A model generated the notes under the pieces. That model worked only from the letters and a program-made list of their open reading frames with translations. It ran no database searches and was not told where the DNA came from. Positions 41,954 to 57,000 of a DNA stretch of 64,000 nt are shown one piece after another (positions within the stretch are counted from its first letter, which is position 1; each line of letters begins with the position of its first letter). Source of the DNA: Periplaneta americana (lineage: Eukaryota; Arthropoda; Insecta; Blattodea; Blattidae); assembly GCF_040183065.1 (NCBI RefSeq), contig NC_091131.1:11676300-11740299 (forward strand), written 5' to 3'. Made by a program: the position numbers and the translations under genes.

Positions 41954-44900
41954 CGAAGTTTTGAATTTTCTAGGTACATAGCTACGGAGTATTGAATTTT
42001 GCTAGGTACATAGCAACGGAGTTTTGAATGTTGCCAGGTACATAGCTACGGAGTTTTGAATTTTGCTGGGTACATAGATACGGAGTTTTGAATTTTGCTA
42101 GGTACACAGCTACGGAGTTTTGAATTTTGCTAAGTACATAGCTACGGAGTTTTGAATGTTGCTAGGTACATAGCTACGGAGTTTTGAATTTTGCTAGGTA
42201 CATAGCTACGGAGTTTTGAATTTTGCTAGGTACATAGCTACGGAGTTTTCAATTTTGCTGGGTACATAGCTACGGAGTTTTGAATTTTGCTAGGTACATA
42301 GCTACGGAGATTTGAATTTTGCTAGGTACATAGCTACGGAGTTTTGAATTTTGCTAGGTACATAGCTACGGAGTTTTGAATTTTGCTGGGTACATAGCTA
42401 CGGATTTTTTAATTTTGCCAGGTACATAGCTACGGAGTTTTGAATTTCGCTGGGTACATAGGTACGGAGTTTTGAATTTTGCTAGGTACATAGCTACGGA
42501 GTTTTGAATTTTGCTCGGTACATAGCTAAGGAGTTTTGAATTTTGCCAGGTACATAGCTACGGAGTTTTGAATTTTGCTAGGTACATAGCTACGGAGTTT
42601 TGAATTTTGCTAGGTACATAGCTAAGGAGTTTTGAATTTTGCTGGGTACATAGCTACGGAGTTTTGAATTTTGCTAGGTACATAGCTACGGAGTTTTGAA
42701 TTTTTCTAGGTACATAGCTACGGAGTTTTGAATTTTGCCAGGTACATAGCTACGGAGTTTTGAATTTTGCTAGGTACATAGCTACGGAGTTTTGAATATT
42801 GCTGGGTACATAGCTACGGAGTTTTGAATTTTTCTAGGTACATAGCTGCGGAGTTTTGAATTTTGCCAGGTACATAGCTACGGAGTTTTGAATTTTGCTA
42901 GGTACATAGCTACGGAGTTTTGAATTTTGCTGGTTACATAGGTACGAAGTTTTGAATTTTCTAGGTACATAGCTACGGAGTATTGAATTTTGCTAGGTAC
43001 ACAGCTACGGAGTTTTGAATGTTGCCAGGTACATAGCTACGGAGTTTTGAATTTTGCTGGGTACATAGATACGGAGTTTTGAATTTTGCTAGGTACACAG
43101 CTACGGAGTTTTGAATTTTGCTAGGTACATAGCTACGGAGTTTTGAATGTTGCTAGGTACATAGCTACGGAGTTTTGAATTTTGCTAGGTACATAGCTAC
43201 GGAGTTTTGAATTTTGCTAGGTATATAGCTACGGAGTTTTGAATTTTGCTGGGTACATAGCTACGGAGTTTTGAATTTTGCTAGGTACATAGCTACGGAG
43301 TTTTGAATTTTGTTGGGTACATAGGTACGGAGTTTTGAATTTTGCCAGGTACATAGCTACGGAGTTTTGAATTTTGCTGGGTACATAGCTACGGAGTTTT
43401 GAATTTTGCTAGGTACATAGCTACGGAGTTTTGAATTTTGCTAGGTACATAGCTACGGAATTTTAATTTTGCTAGGTACATAGCTACGGAGTTTTGAATT
43501 TTGCTGGGTACATAGCTACGGAGTTTTGAATTTTGCTGGGTACATAGATACGGAGTTTTGAATTTTGCTAGGTACACAGCTACGGAGTTTTGAATTTTGC
43601 TAGGTACATAGCTACGGAGTTTTGAATTTGCTAGGTACATAGCTACGGAGTTTTGAATTTTGCTAGGTACATAGCTACGGAGTTTTGAATTCTTCTGGGT
43701 ACATAGGTACGGAGTTTTGAATTTTGCTAGGTACATAACTACGGAGTTTTGAATTTTGCCAGGTACATAGCTACGGAGTTTTGAATTTTGCTGGGTACAT
43801 AGGTACGGAGTTTTGAATTTTGCTAGGTACATAGCTACGGAGTTTCGAATCTTGCTAGGTACGTAGCTACGGAGTTTTGAATTTTGCTAGGTACATAGCT
43901 AAGGAGTTTTGAATTTTGCTGGGTACATAGCTACGGAGTTTTGAATTTTGCTAGGTACATAGCTACGGAGTTTTGAATTTTGCTAGGTACATAGCTACGG
44001 AGTTTTGAATTTTGCTAGGCACATAGCTACGGAGTTTTGAATTTTGCTAGATACATAGCTAAGGAGTTTTGAATATTGCTGGGTACATAGGTACGGAGTT
44101 TTGAATTTTGCTAGGTATATAGCTACGGAGTTTTGAATTTTGCCAGGTACATAGCTACGGAGTTTTGAATTTTGCTGGGTACATAGCTACGGAGTTTTGA
44201 ATTTTGCTAGGTACATAGCTACGGAGTTTTGAATTTTGCTGGGTACATAGGTACGGAGTTTTGAATTTTGCTAGGTACATAGCTACGGAATTTTTGAATT
44301 TTGCTAGGTACATAGCTACGGAGTTTTGAATTTTGCCAGGTACATAGCTACGGAGTTTTGAATTTTGCTAGGTACATAGCTACGGAGTTTTGAATTTTGC
44401 TAGGTACATAGCTAAGGAGTTTTGAATTTTGCTGGGTACATAGCTACGGAGTTTTGAATTTTGCTAGGTACATAGCTACGGAGTTTTGAATTTTTCTAGG
44501 TACATAGCTACGGAGTTTTGAATTTTGCCAGGTACATAGCTACGGAGTTTTGAATTTTGCTAGGTACATAGCTACGGAGTTTTGAATTTTGCTGGGTACA
44601 TAGCTACGGAGTTTTGAATTTTTCTAGGTACATATCTACGGAGTTTTGAATTTTGCCAGGTACATAGCTACGGAGTTTTGAATTTAGCTAGGTACATAGC
44701 TACGGAGTTTTGAATTTTGCTGTTTACATAGGTACGAAGTTTTGAATTTTCTAGGTACATAGCTACGGAGTATTGAATTTTACTAGGTACATAGCAACGG
44801 AGTTTTGAATGTTGCCAGGTACATAGCTACGGTGTTTTGAATTTTGCTGGGTACATAGATACGGAGTTTTGAATTTTGCTAGGTACACAGCTACGGAGTT

Positions 44901-47900
44901 TTGAATTTTGCTAGGTACATAGCTACGGAGTTTTGAATGTTGCTAGGTACATAGCTACGGAGTTTTGAATTTTGCTAGGTACATAGCTACGGAGTTTTGA
45001 ATTTTGCTAGGTACATAGCTACGGAGTTTTGAATTTTGCTAGGTACATAGCTACGGAGTTTTGAATTTTGCTAGGTACATAGCTACGGAGTTTTGAATTT
45101 TGTTGGGTACATAGGTACGGAGTTTTGAATTTTGCCAGGTACATAGCTACGGAGTTTTGAATTTTGCTGGGTACATAGCTACGGAGTTTTGAATTTTGCT
45201 AGGTACATAGCTACGGAGTTTTGAATTTAGCTAGGTACATAGCTACGGAGTTTTGAATTTTGCTGTTTACATAGGTACGAAGTTTTGAATTTTCTAGGTA
45301 CATAGCTACGGAGTATTGAATTTTGCTAGGTACATAGCAACGGAGTTTTGAATGTTGCCAGGTACATAGCTACGGAGTTTTGAATTTTGCTGGGTACATA
45401 GATACGGAGTTTTGAATTTTGCTAGGTACACAGCTACGGAGTTTTGAATTTTGCTAAGTACATAGCTACGGAGTTTTGAATGTTGCTAGGTACATAGCTA
45501 CGGAGTTTTGAATTTTGCTAGGTACATAGCTACGTAGTTTTGAATTTTGCTAGGTACATAGCTACGGAGTTTTCAATTTTGCTGGGTACATAGCTACGGA
45601 GTTTTGAATTTTGCTAGGTACATAGCTACGGAGTTTTGAATTTTGCTAGGTACATAGCTACGGAGTTTTGAATTTTGCTAGGTACATAGCTACGGAGTTT
45701 TGAATTTTGCTGGGTACATAGCTACGGAGTTTTGAATTTTGCCAGGTACATAGCTACGGAGTTTTGAATTTTGCTGGGTACATAGGTACGGAGTTTTGAA
45801 TTTTGCTAGGTACATAGCTACGGAGTTTTGAATTTTGCTCGGTACATAGCTAAGGAGTTTTGAATTTTGCCAGGTACATAGCTACGGAGTTTTGAATTTT
45901 GCTAGGTACATAGCTACGGAGTTTTGAATTTTGCTAGGTACATAGCTAAGGAGTTTTGAATTTTGCTGGGTACATAGCTACGGAGTTTTGAATTTTGCTA
46001 GGTACATAGCTACGGAGTTTTGAATTATTCTAGGTACATAGCTACGGATTTTTGAATTTTGCCAGGTACATAGCTACGGAGTTTTGAATTTTGCTAGGTA
46101 CATAGCTACGGAGTTTTGAATATTGCTGGGTACATAGCTACGGAGTTTTGAATTTTTCTAGGTACATAGCTGCGGAGTTTTGAATTTTGCCAGGTACATA
46201 GCTACGGAGTTTTGAATTTTGCTAGGTACATAGCTACGGAGTTTTGAATTTTGCTGGTTACATAGGTACGAAGTTTTGAATTTTCTAGGTACATAGCTAC
46301 GGAGTATTGAATTTTGCTAGGTACACAGCTACGGAGTTTTGAATGTTGCCAGGTACATAGCTACGGAGTTTTAAATTTTGCTGGGTACATAGATACGGAG
46401 TTTTGAATTTTGCTAGGTACACAGCTACAGAGTTTTGAATTTTGCTAGGTACATAGCTACGGAGTTTTGAATGTTGCTAGGTACATAGCTACGGAGTTTT
46501 GAATTTTGCTAGGTACATAGCTACGGAGTTTTGAATTTTGCTAGGTATATAGCTACGGAGTTTTGAATTTTGCTGGGTACATAGCTACGGAGTTTTGAAT
46601 TTTGCTAGGTACATAGCTACGGAGTTTTGAATTTTGTTGGGTACATAGGTACGGAGTTTTGAATTTTGCCAGGTACATAGCTACGGAGTTTTGAATTTTG
46701 CTGGGTACATAGCTACGGAGTTTTGAATTTTGCTAGGTACATAGCTACGGAGTTTTGAATTTTGCTAGGTACATAGCTACGGAATTTTAATTTTGCTAGG
46801 TACATAGCTACGGAGTTTTGAATTTTGCTGGGTACATAGCTACGGAGTTTTGAATTTTGCTGGGTACATAGATACGGAGTTTTGAATTTTGCTAGGTACA
46901 CAGCTACGGAGTTTTGAATTTTGCTAGGTACATAGCTACGGAGTTTTGAATTTGCTAGGTACATAGCTACGGAGTTTTGAATTTTGCTAGGTACATAGCT
47001 ACGGAGTTTTGAATTCTTCTGGGTACATAGGTACGGAGTTTTGAATTTTGCTAGGTACATAACTACGGAGTTTTGAATTTTGCCAGGTACATAGCTACGG
47101 AGTTTTGAATTTTGCTGGGTACATAGGTACGGAGTTTTGAATTTTGCTAGGTACATAGCTACGGAGTTTCGAATTTTGCTAGGTACGTAGCTACGGAGTT
47201 TTGAATTTTGCTAGGTACATAGCTAAGGAGTTTTGAATTTTGCTGGGTACATAGCTACGGAGTTTTGAATTTTGCTAGGTACATAGCTACGGAGTTTTGA
47301 ATTTTGCTAGGTACATAGCTACGGAGTTTTGAATTTTGCTAGGCACATAGCTACGGAGTTTTGAATTTTGCTAGATACATAGCTAAGGAGTTTTGAATAT
47401 TGCTGGGTACATAGGTACGGAGTTTTGAATTTTGCTAGGTATATAGCTACGGAGTTTTGAATTTTGCCAGGTACATAGCTACGGAGTTTTGAATTTTGCT
47501 GGGTACATAGCTACGGAGTTTTGAATTTTGCTAGGTACATAGCTACGGAGTTTTGAATTTTGCTGGGTACATAGGTACGGAGTTTTGAATTTTGCTAGGT
47601 ACATAGCTACGGAATTTTTGAATTTTGCTAGGTACATAGCTACGGAGTTTTGAATTTTGCCAGGTACATAGCTACGGAGTTTTGAATTTTGCTAGGTACA
47701 TAGCTACGGAGTTTTGAATTTTGCTAGGTACATAGCTAAGGAGTTTTGAATTTTGCTGGGTACATAGCTACGGAGTTTTGAATTTTGCTAGGTACATAGC
47801 TACGGAGTTTTGAATTTTTCTAGGTACATAGCTACGGAGTTTTGAATTTTGCCAGGTACATAGCTACGGAGTTTTGAATTTTGCTAGGTACATAGCTACG

Positions 47901-48059
47901 GAGTTTTGAATTTTGCTGGGTACATAGCTACGGAGTTTTGAATTTTTCTAGGTACATAGCTACGGAGTTTTGAATTTTGCCAGGTACATAGCTACGGAGT
48001 TTTGAATTTAGCTAGGTACATAGCTACGGAGTTTTGAATTTTGCTGTTTACATAGGTAC
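41954..48059. repeat. 3,324-bp tandem higher-order repeat
   Basis: The rare 31-bp variant with CGAAG occurs at 41954, 42945, 44735, then 45278, 46269, 48059: each of the three is repeated at exactly +3,324 bp. A 147-codon reverse-strand frame at 43389-43832 is repeated identically at 46713-47156, also +3,324. The copies are thus nearly identical and recent. Confidence 0.95.
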
Positions 48060-51000
48060 GAAGTTTTGAATTTTCTAGGTACATAGCTACGGAGTATTGA
48101 ATTTTACTAGGTACATAGCAACGGAGTTTTGAATGTTGCCAGGTACATAGCTACGGTGTTTTGAATTTTGCTGGGTACATAGATACGGAGTTTTGAATTT
48201 TGCTAGTTACACAGCTACGGAGTTTTGAATTTTGCTAGGTACAAAGCTACGGAGTTTTGAATGTTGCTAGGTACATAGCTACGGAGTTTTGAATTTTGCT
48301 AGGTACATAGCTACGGAGTTTTGAATTGTGCTAGGTACATAGCTACGGATTTTTGAATTTTGCTAGGTACATAGCTACGGAGTTTTGAATTTTGCTAGGT
48401 ACATAGCTACGGAGTTTTGAATTTTGTTGGGTACATAGGTACGGAGTTTTGAATTTTGCCAGGTACATAGCTACGGAGTTTTGAATTTTGCTGGGTACAT
48501 AGCTACGGAGTTTTGAATTTTGCTAGGTACATAGCTATGGAGTTTTGAATTTTGCTAGGTACATAGCTACGGAATTTTGAATTTTCCTAGGTACATAGCT
48601 ACGGAGTTTTGAATTTTTCTGGGTACATAGCTACGGAGTTTTGAATTTTGCTGGGTACATAGCTACGGAATTTTGAATTTTGCTAGGTACATAGCTACGG
48701 AGTTTTGAATTTTGCTAGGTACATAGCTACGGAGTTTTGAATTTTGCTAGGTACATAGCTACGGAGTTTTGAATTTTGCTAGGTACATAGCTACGGAGTT
48801 TTGAATTCTGCTGGGTACATAGGTACGGAGTTTTGAATTTTGCTAGCTACATAACTACGGAGTTTTGAATTTTGCCAGGTACATAGCTACGGAGTTTTGA
48901 ATTTTGCTGGGTACATAGGTACGGAGTTTTGAATTTTGCTGGGTACATAGCTACGGAGTTTCGAATTTTGCTAGGTACATGGCTACGGAGTTTTGAATTT
49001 TGCTAGGTACCTGGCTAAGGAGTTTTGAATTTTGCTGGGTACATAGCTACGGAGTTTTGAATTTTGCTAGGTACATAGCTACGGAGTTTTGAATTTTGCT
49101 AGGTACATAGCTAAGGAGTTTTGAATTTTGCTAGGTACATAGCTACGGAGTTTTGAATTTCGCTGGGTACATAGCTACGGAGTTTTGAATTTTGCCAGGT
49201 ACATAGCTACGGAGTTTTGAATTTTGCTGGGTACATAGCTACGGAGTTTTGAATTTTGCTAGGTACATAGCTACGGAGTTTTGAATTTTGCTAGGTACAT
49301 AGCTACGGAGTTTTGAATTTTGCTAGGTACATAGCTAAGGAGTTTTGAATTTTGCTGGGTACATAGCTACGGAGTTTTGAATTTTGCTAGGTACATAGCT
49401 ACGGAGTTTTGAATTTTTCTAGGTACATAGCTACGGAGTTTTGAATTTTGCCAGGTACATAGCTACGGAGTTTTGAATTTTGCTAGGTACATAGCTACGG
49501 AGTTTTGAATTTTTCTGGGTACATAGCTACGGAGTTTTGAATTTTTCTAGGTACATAGCTACGGAGTTTTGAATTTTACCAGGTACATAGCAACGGAGTT
49601 TTGAATTTTGCTAGGTACATAGCTACGGAGTTTTGAATTTTGCTGGTTACATAGGTACGAAGTTTTGAATTTTCTAGGTACATAGCTACGGAGTATTGAA
49701 TTTTGCTAGGTACATAGCTACGGAGTTTTGAATGTTGCCAGGTACATAGCTACGGAGTTTTGAATTTTGCTGGGTACATAGATAGGGAGTTTTGAATTTT
49801 GCTAGGTACACAGCTACGGAGTTTTGAATTTTGCTAGGTACATAGCTACGGAGTTTTGAATGTTGCTAGGTACATAGCTACGGAGTTTTGAATTTTGCTA
49901 GGTACATAGCTACGGAATTTTGAATTTTGCTAGGTACATAGCTACGGAGTTTTGAATTTTGCTGGGTACATAGCTACGGAGTTTTGAATTTTGCTAGGTA
50001 CATAGCTACGGAGTTTTGAATTTTGTTGGGTACATAGGTACGGGGTTTTGAATTTTGCCAGGTACATAGCTACGGAGTTTTGAATTTTGCTGGGTACATA
50101 GCTACGGAGTTTTGAATGTTGCTAGGTACATAGCTATGGAGTTTTGAATTTTGCTAGGTACATAGCTACGGAATTTTGAATTTTGCTAGGTACATAGCTA
50201 CGGAGTTTTGAATTTTGCTGGGTACATAGCTACGGAGTTTTGAATTTTGCTGGGTACATAGCTACGGAATTTTGAATTTTGCTAGGTACATAGCTACGGA
50301 GTTTTGAATTTTGCTAGGTACATAGCTACGGAGTTTTGAATTTTGCTAGGTACATAGCTGCGGAGTTTTGAATTTTTCTAGGTACATAGCTACGGAGTTT
50401 TGAATTTTGCTGGGTACATAGCTACGGAGTTTTGAATTTTGCTAGGTACATAGCTACGGAGTTTTGAATTTTGCTAGGTACATAGCTACGGAGTTTTGAA
50501 TTTTGCTAGGTACATAGCTACGGAGTTTTGAATTTTGCTGGGTACATAGCTACGGAGTTTTGAATTTTGCTAGGTACATACCTACGGAGTTTTGAATTTT
50601 GCTAGGTACATAGCTACGGAGTTTTGAATTTTGCTAGGTACATAGCTACGGAGTTTTGAATTTTGCTGGGTACATAGCTACGGAGTTTTGAATTTTGCCA
50701 GGTACATAGCTACGGAGTTTTGAATTTTGCTGGGTACATAGGTACGGAGTTTTGAATTTTGCTAGGTACATAGCTACGGAGTTTTGAATTTTGCTCGGTA
50801 CATAGCTAAGGAGTTTTGAATTTTGCCAGGTACATAGCTACGGAGTTTTGATTTTTGCTAGGTACATAGCTACGGAGTTTTGAATTTTGCTAGGTACATA
50901 GCTAAGAAGTTTTGAATTTTGCTGGGTACATAGCTACGGAGTTTTGAATTTTGCTAGGTACATAGCTACGGAGTTTTGAATTTTTCTAGGTACATAGCTA

Positions 51001-54000
51001 CGGAGTTTTGAATTTTGCCAGGTACATAGCTACGGAGTTTTGAATTTTGCTAGGTACATAGCTACGGAGTTTTGAATTTTGCTGGGTACATAGCTACGGA
51101 GTTTTGAATTTTGCTAGGTACATAGCTGCGGAGTTTTGAATTTTGCTAGGTACATAGCTACGGAGTTTTGAATTTTGCTGGGTACATAGCTACGGAGTTT
51201 TGAATTTTGCTAGGTACATAGCTACGGAGTTTTGAATTTTGCTAGGTACATAGCTACGGAGTTTTGAATTTTGCTAGGTACATAGCTACGGAGTTTTGAA
51301 TTTTGCTGGGTACATAGCTACGGAGTTTTGAATTTTGCTAGGTACATAGCTACGGAGTTTTGAATTTTGCTAGGTACATAGCTACGGAGTTTTGAATTTT
51401 GCTAGGTACATAGCTACGGAGTTTTGAATTTTGCTGGGTACATAGCTACGGAGTTTTGAATTTTGCCAGGTACATAGCTACGGAGTTTTGAATTTTGCTG
51501 GGTACATAGGTACGGAGTTTTGAATTTTGCTAGGTACATAGCTACGGAGTTTTGAATTTTGCTCGGTACATAGCTAAGGAGTTTTGAATTTTGCCAGGTA
51601 CATAGCTACGGAGTTTTGAATTTTGCTAGGTACATAGCTACGGAGTTTTGAATTTTGCTAGGTACATAGCTAAGGAGTTTTGAATTTTGCTGGGTACATA
51701 GCTACGGAGTTTTGAATTTTGCTAGGTACATAGCTACGGAGTTTTGAATTTTTCTAGGTACATAGCTACGGAGTTTTGAATTTTGCCAGGTACATAGCTA
51801 CGGAGTTTTGAATTTTGCTAGGTACATAGCTACGGAGTTTTGAATTTTGCTGGGTACATAGCTACGGAGTTTTGAATTTTTCTAGGTACATAGCTGCGGA
51901 GTTTTGAATTTTGCCAGGTACATAGCTACGGAGTTTTGAATTTTGCTAGGTACATAGCTACGGAGTTTTGAATTTTGCTGGTTACATAGGTACGAAGTTT
52001 TGAATTTTCTAGGTACATAGCTACGGAGTATTGAATTTTGCTAGGTACACAGCTACGGAGTTTTGAATGTTGCCAGGTACATAGCTACGGAGTTTTGAAT
52101 TTTGCTGAGTACATAGATACGGAGATTTGAATTTTGCTAGGTACACAGCTACGGAGTTTTGAATTTTGCTAGGTACATAGCTACGGAGTTTTGAATGTTG
52201 CTAGGTACATAGCTACGGAGTTTTGAATTTTGCTAGGTACATAGCTACGGAGTTTTGAATTTTGCTAGGTACATAGCTACGGAGTTTTGAATTTTGCTGG
52301 GTACATAGCTACGGAGTTTTGAATTTTGCTAGGTACATAGCTACGGAGTTTTGAATTTTGTTGGGTACATAGGTACGGAGTTTTGAATTTTGCCAGGTAC
52401 ATAGGTACGGAGTTTTGAATTTTGCTGGGTACATAGCTAGGGAGTTTTGAATTTTGCTAGGTACATAGCTACGGAGTTTTGAATTTTGCTAGGTACATAG
52501 CTACGGAATTTTGAATTTTGCTAGGTACATAGCTACGGAGTTTTGAATTTTGCTGGGTACATAGCTACGGAGTTTTGAATTTTGCTGGGTACATAGCTAC
52601 GGAATTTTGAATTTTGCTAGGTACATAGCTACGGAGTTTTGAATTTTGCTAGGTACATAGCTACGGAGTTTTGAATTTTCCTAGGTACATAGCTACGGAG
52701 TTTTGAATTTTGCTAGGTACGTAGCTACGGAGTTTTGAATTCTGCTGGGTACATAGGTACGGAGTTTTGAATTTTGCTAGGTACATAGCTACGGAGTTTT
52801 GAATTTTGCCAGGTACATAGCTACGGAGTTTTGAATTTTGCTGGGTACATAGGTACGGAGTTTTGAATTTTGCTAGGTACATAGCTACGGAGTTTCGAAT
52901 TTTGCTAGGTACGTAGCTACGGAGTTTTGAATTTAGCTAGGTACATAGCTAAGGAGTTTTGAATTTTGCTGGGTACATAGCTACGGAGTTTTGAATTTTG
53001 CTAGGTACATAGCTACGGAGTTTTGAATTTTGCTAGGTACATAGCTACGGAGTTTTGAATTTTGCTAGGCACATAGCTACGGAATTTTGAATTTTGCTAG
53101 ATACATAGCTAAGGAGTTTTGAATTTTGCTGGGTACATAGGTACGGAGTTTTGAATTTTGCTAGGTATATAGCTACGGAGTTTTGAATTTTGCTAGGTAC
53201 ATAGCTACGGAGTTTTGAATTTTGCTAGGTACATAGCTACGGAGTTTTGAATTTTGCTGTGTACATATCTACGGAGTTTTGAATTTTGCTGGGTACATAG
53301 GTACGGACTTTTGAATTTTGCTAGGTACATAGCTACGGAGTTTTGAATTTTGCTAGGTACATAGCTACGGAGTTTTGAATTTTGCCAGGTACATAGCTAC
53401 GGAGTTTTGAATTTTGCTAGGTACATAGCTACGGAGTTTTGAATTTTGCTAGGTACATAGCTAAGGAGTTTCGAATTTTGCTGGGTACATAGCTACGGAG
53501 TTTTGAATTTTGCTAGGTACATAGCTACGGAGTTTTGAATTTTTCTAGGTACATAGCTACGGAGTTTTGAATTTTGCCAGGTACATAGCTACGGAGTTTT
53601 GAATTTTGCTAGGTACATAGCTACGGAGTTTTGAATATTGCTGGGTACATAGCTACGGAGTTTTGAATTTTTCTTGGTACATAGCTGCGGAGTTTTGAAT
53701 TTTGCCAGGTACATAGCTACGGAGTTTTGAATTTTGCTAGGTACATAGCTACGGAGTTTTGAATTTTGCTGGTTACATAGGTACGAAGTTTTGAATTTTC
53801 TAGGTACATAGCTACGGAGTTTTGAATTTTGCTAGGTACACAGCTACGGAGTTTTGAATGTTGCCAGGTACATAGCTACGGAGTTTTGAATTTTGCTGGG
53901 TACATAGATACGGAGTTTTGAATTTTGCTAGGTACACAGCTACGGAGTTTTGAATTTTGCTAGGTACATAGCTACGGAGTTTTGAATGTTGCTAGGTACA

Positions 54001-57000
54001 TAGCTACGGAGTTTTGAATTTTGCTAGGTACATAGCTACGGAGTTTTGAATTTTGCTAGGTATATAGCTACGGAGTTTTGAATTTTGCTGGGTACATAGC
54101 TACGGAGTTTTGAATTTTGCTAGGTACATAGCAACGGAGTTTTGAATTTTGTTGGGTACATAGGTACGGAGTTTTGAATTTTGCCAGGTACATAGCTACG
54201 GAGTTTTGAATTTTGCTGGGTACATAGCTACGGAGTTTTGAATTTTGCTAGGTACATAGCTACGGAGTTTTGAATTTTGCTAGGTACATAGCTACGGAAT
54301 TTTAATTTTGCTAGGTACATAGCTACGGAGTTTTGAATTTTGCTGGGTACATAGCTACGGAGTTTTGAATTTTGCTGGGTACATAGCTACGGAATTTTGA
54401 ATTTTGCTAGGTACATAGCTACGGAGTTTTGAATTTTGCTAGGTACATAGCTACGGAGTTTTGAATTTGCTAGGTACATAGCTACGGAGTTTTGAATTTT
54501 GCTAGGTACATAGCTACGGAGTTTTGAATTCTTCTGGGTACATAGGTACGGAGTTTTGAATTTTGCTAGGTACATAACTACGGAGTTTTGAATTTTGCCA
54601 GGTACATAGCTACGGAGTTTTGAATTTTGCTGGGTACATAGGTACGGAGTTTTGAATTTTGCTAGGTACATAGCTACGGAGTTTCGAATTTTGCTAGGTA
54701 CGTAGCTACGGAGTTTTGAATTTTGCTAGGTACATAGCTAAGGAGTTTTGAATTTTGCTGGGTACATAGCTACGGAGTTTTGAATTTTGCTAGCTACATA
54801 GCTACGGAGTTTTGAATTTTGCTAGGTACATAGCTACGGAGTTTTGAATTTTGCTAGGCACATAGCTACGGAGTTTTGAATTTTGCTAGATACATAGCTA
54901 AGGAGTTTTGAATATTGCTGGGTACATAGGTACGGAGTTTTGAATTTTGCTAGGTATATAGCTACAGAGTTTTGAATTTTGCTAGGTACATAGCTACGGA
55001 GTTTTGAATTTTGCTAGGTACATAGCTACGGAGTTTTGAATTTTGCTGGGTACATAGCTACGGAGTTTTGAATTTTGCTGGGTACATAGGTACGGAGTTT
55101 TGAATTTTGCTAGGTACATAGCTACGGAGTTTTGAATTTTGCTAGGTACATAGCTACGGAGTTTTGAATTTTGCCAGGTACATAGCTACGGAGTTTTGAA
55201 TTTTGCTAGGTACATAGCTACGGAGTTTTGAATTTTGCTAGGTACATAGCTAAGGAGTTTTGAATTTTGCTGGGTACATAGCTAAGGAGTTTTGAATTTT
55301 GCTAGGTACATAGCTACGGAGTTTTGAATTTTTCTAGGTACATAGCTACGGAGTTTTGAATTTTGCCAGGTACATAGCTACGGAGTTTTGAATTTTGCTA
55401 GGTACATAGCTACGGAGTTTTGAATTTTGCTGGGTACATAGCTACGGAGTTTTTTATTTTTCTAGGTACATAGCTACGGAGTTTTGAATTTTGCCAGGTA
55501 CATAGCTACGGAGTTTTGAATTTAGCTAGGTACATAGCTACGGAGTTTTGAATTTTGCTGTTTACATAGGTACGAAGTTTTGAATTTTCTAGGTACATAG
55601 CTACGGAGTATTGAATTTTACTAGGTACATAGCAACGGAGTTTTGAATGTTGCCAGGTACATAGCTACGGTGTTTTGAATTTTGCTGGGTACATAGATAC
55701 GGAGTTTTGAATTTTGCTAGGTACACAGCTACGGAGTTTTGAATTTTGCTAGGTACATAGCTACGGGGTTTTGAATGTTGCTAGGTACATAGCTACGGAG
55801 TTTTGAATTTTGCTAGGTACATAGCTACGGAGTTTTGAATTTTGCTAGGTACATAGCTACGGAGTTTTGAATTTTGCTAGGTACATAGCTACGGAGTTTT
55901 GAATTTTGCTAGGTACATAGCTACGGAGTTTTGAATTTTGTTGGGTACATAGGTACGGAGTTTTGAATTTTGCCTGGTACATAGCTACGGAGTTTTGAAT
56001 TTTGCTGGGTACATAGCTACGGAGTTTTGAATTTTGCTAGGTACATAGCTACGGAGTTTTGAATTTTGCTAGGTACATAGCTACGGAATTTTGAATTTTC
56101 CTAGGTACATAGCTACGGAGTTTTGAATTTTTCTGGGTACATAGCTACGGAGTTTTGAATTTTGCTGGGTACATAGCTACGGAATTTTGAATTTTGCTAG
56201 GTACATAGCTACGGAGTTTTGAATTTTGCTAGGTACATAGCTACGGAGTTTTGAATTTTGCTAGGTACATAGCTACGGAGTTTTGAATTTTGCTAGGTAC
56301 ATAGCTACGGAGTTTTGAATTCTGCTGGGTACATAGGTACGGAGTTTTGAATTTTGCTAGCTACATAACTACGGAGTTTTGAATTTTGCCAGGTACATAG
56401 CTACGGAGTTTTGAATTTTGCTGGGTACATAGGTACGGAGTTTTGAATTTTGCTGGGTACATAGTTACGGAGTTTCGACTTTTGCTAGGTACATAGCTAC
56501 GGAGTTTTGAATTTTGCTAGGTACCTGGCTAAGGAGTTTTGAATTTTGCTGGGTACATAGCTACGGAGTTTTGAATTTTGCTAGGTACATAGCTACGGAG
56601 TTTTGAATTTTGCTAGGTACATAGGTACGGAGTTTTGAATTTTGCTAGGTACATAGCTACGGAGTTTTGAATTTTGCTAGGTACATAGCTACGGAGTTTT
56701 GAATTTCGCTGGGTACATAGCTACGGAGTTTTGAATTTTGCCAGGTACATAGCTACGGAGTTTTGAATTTTGCTGGGTACATAGGTACGGAGTTTTGAAT
56801 TTTGCTAGGTACATAGCTACGGAGTTTTGAATTTTGCTCGGTACATAGCTAAGGAGTTTTGAATTTTGCCAGGTACATAGCTACGGAGTTTTGAATTTTG
56901 CTAGGTACATAGCTACGGAGTTTTGAATTTTGCTAGGTACATAGCTAAGGAGTTTTGAATTTTGCTGGGTACATAGCTACGGAGTTTTGAATTTTGCTAG

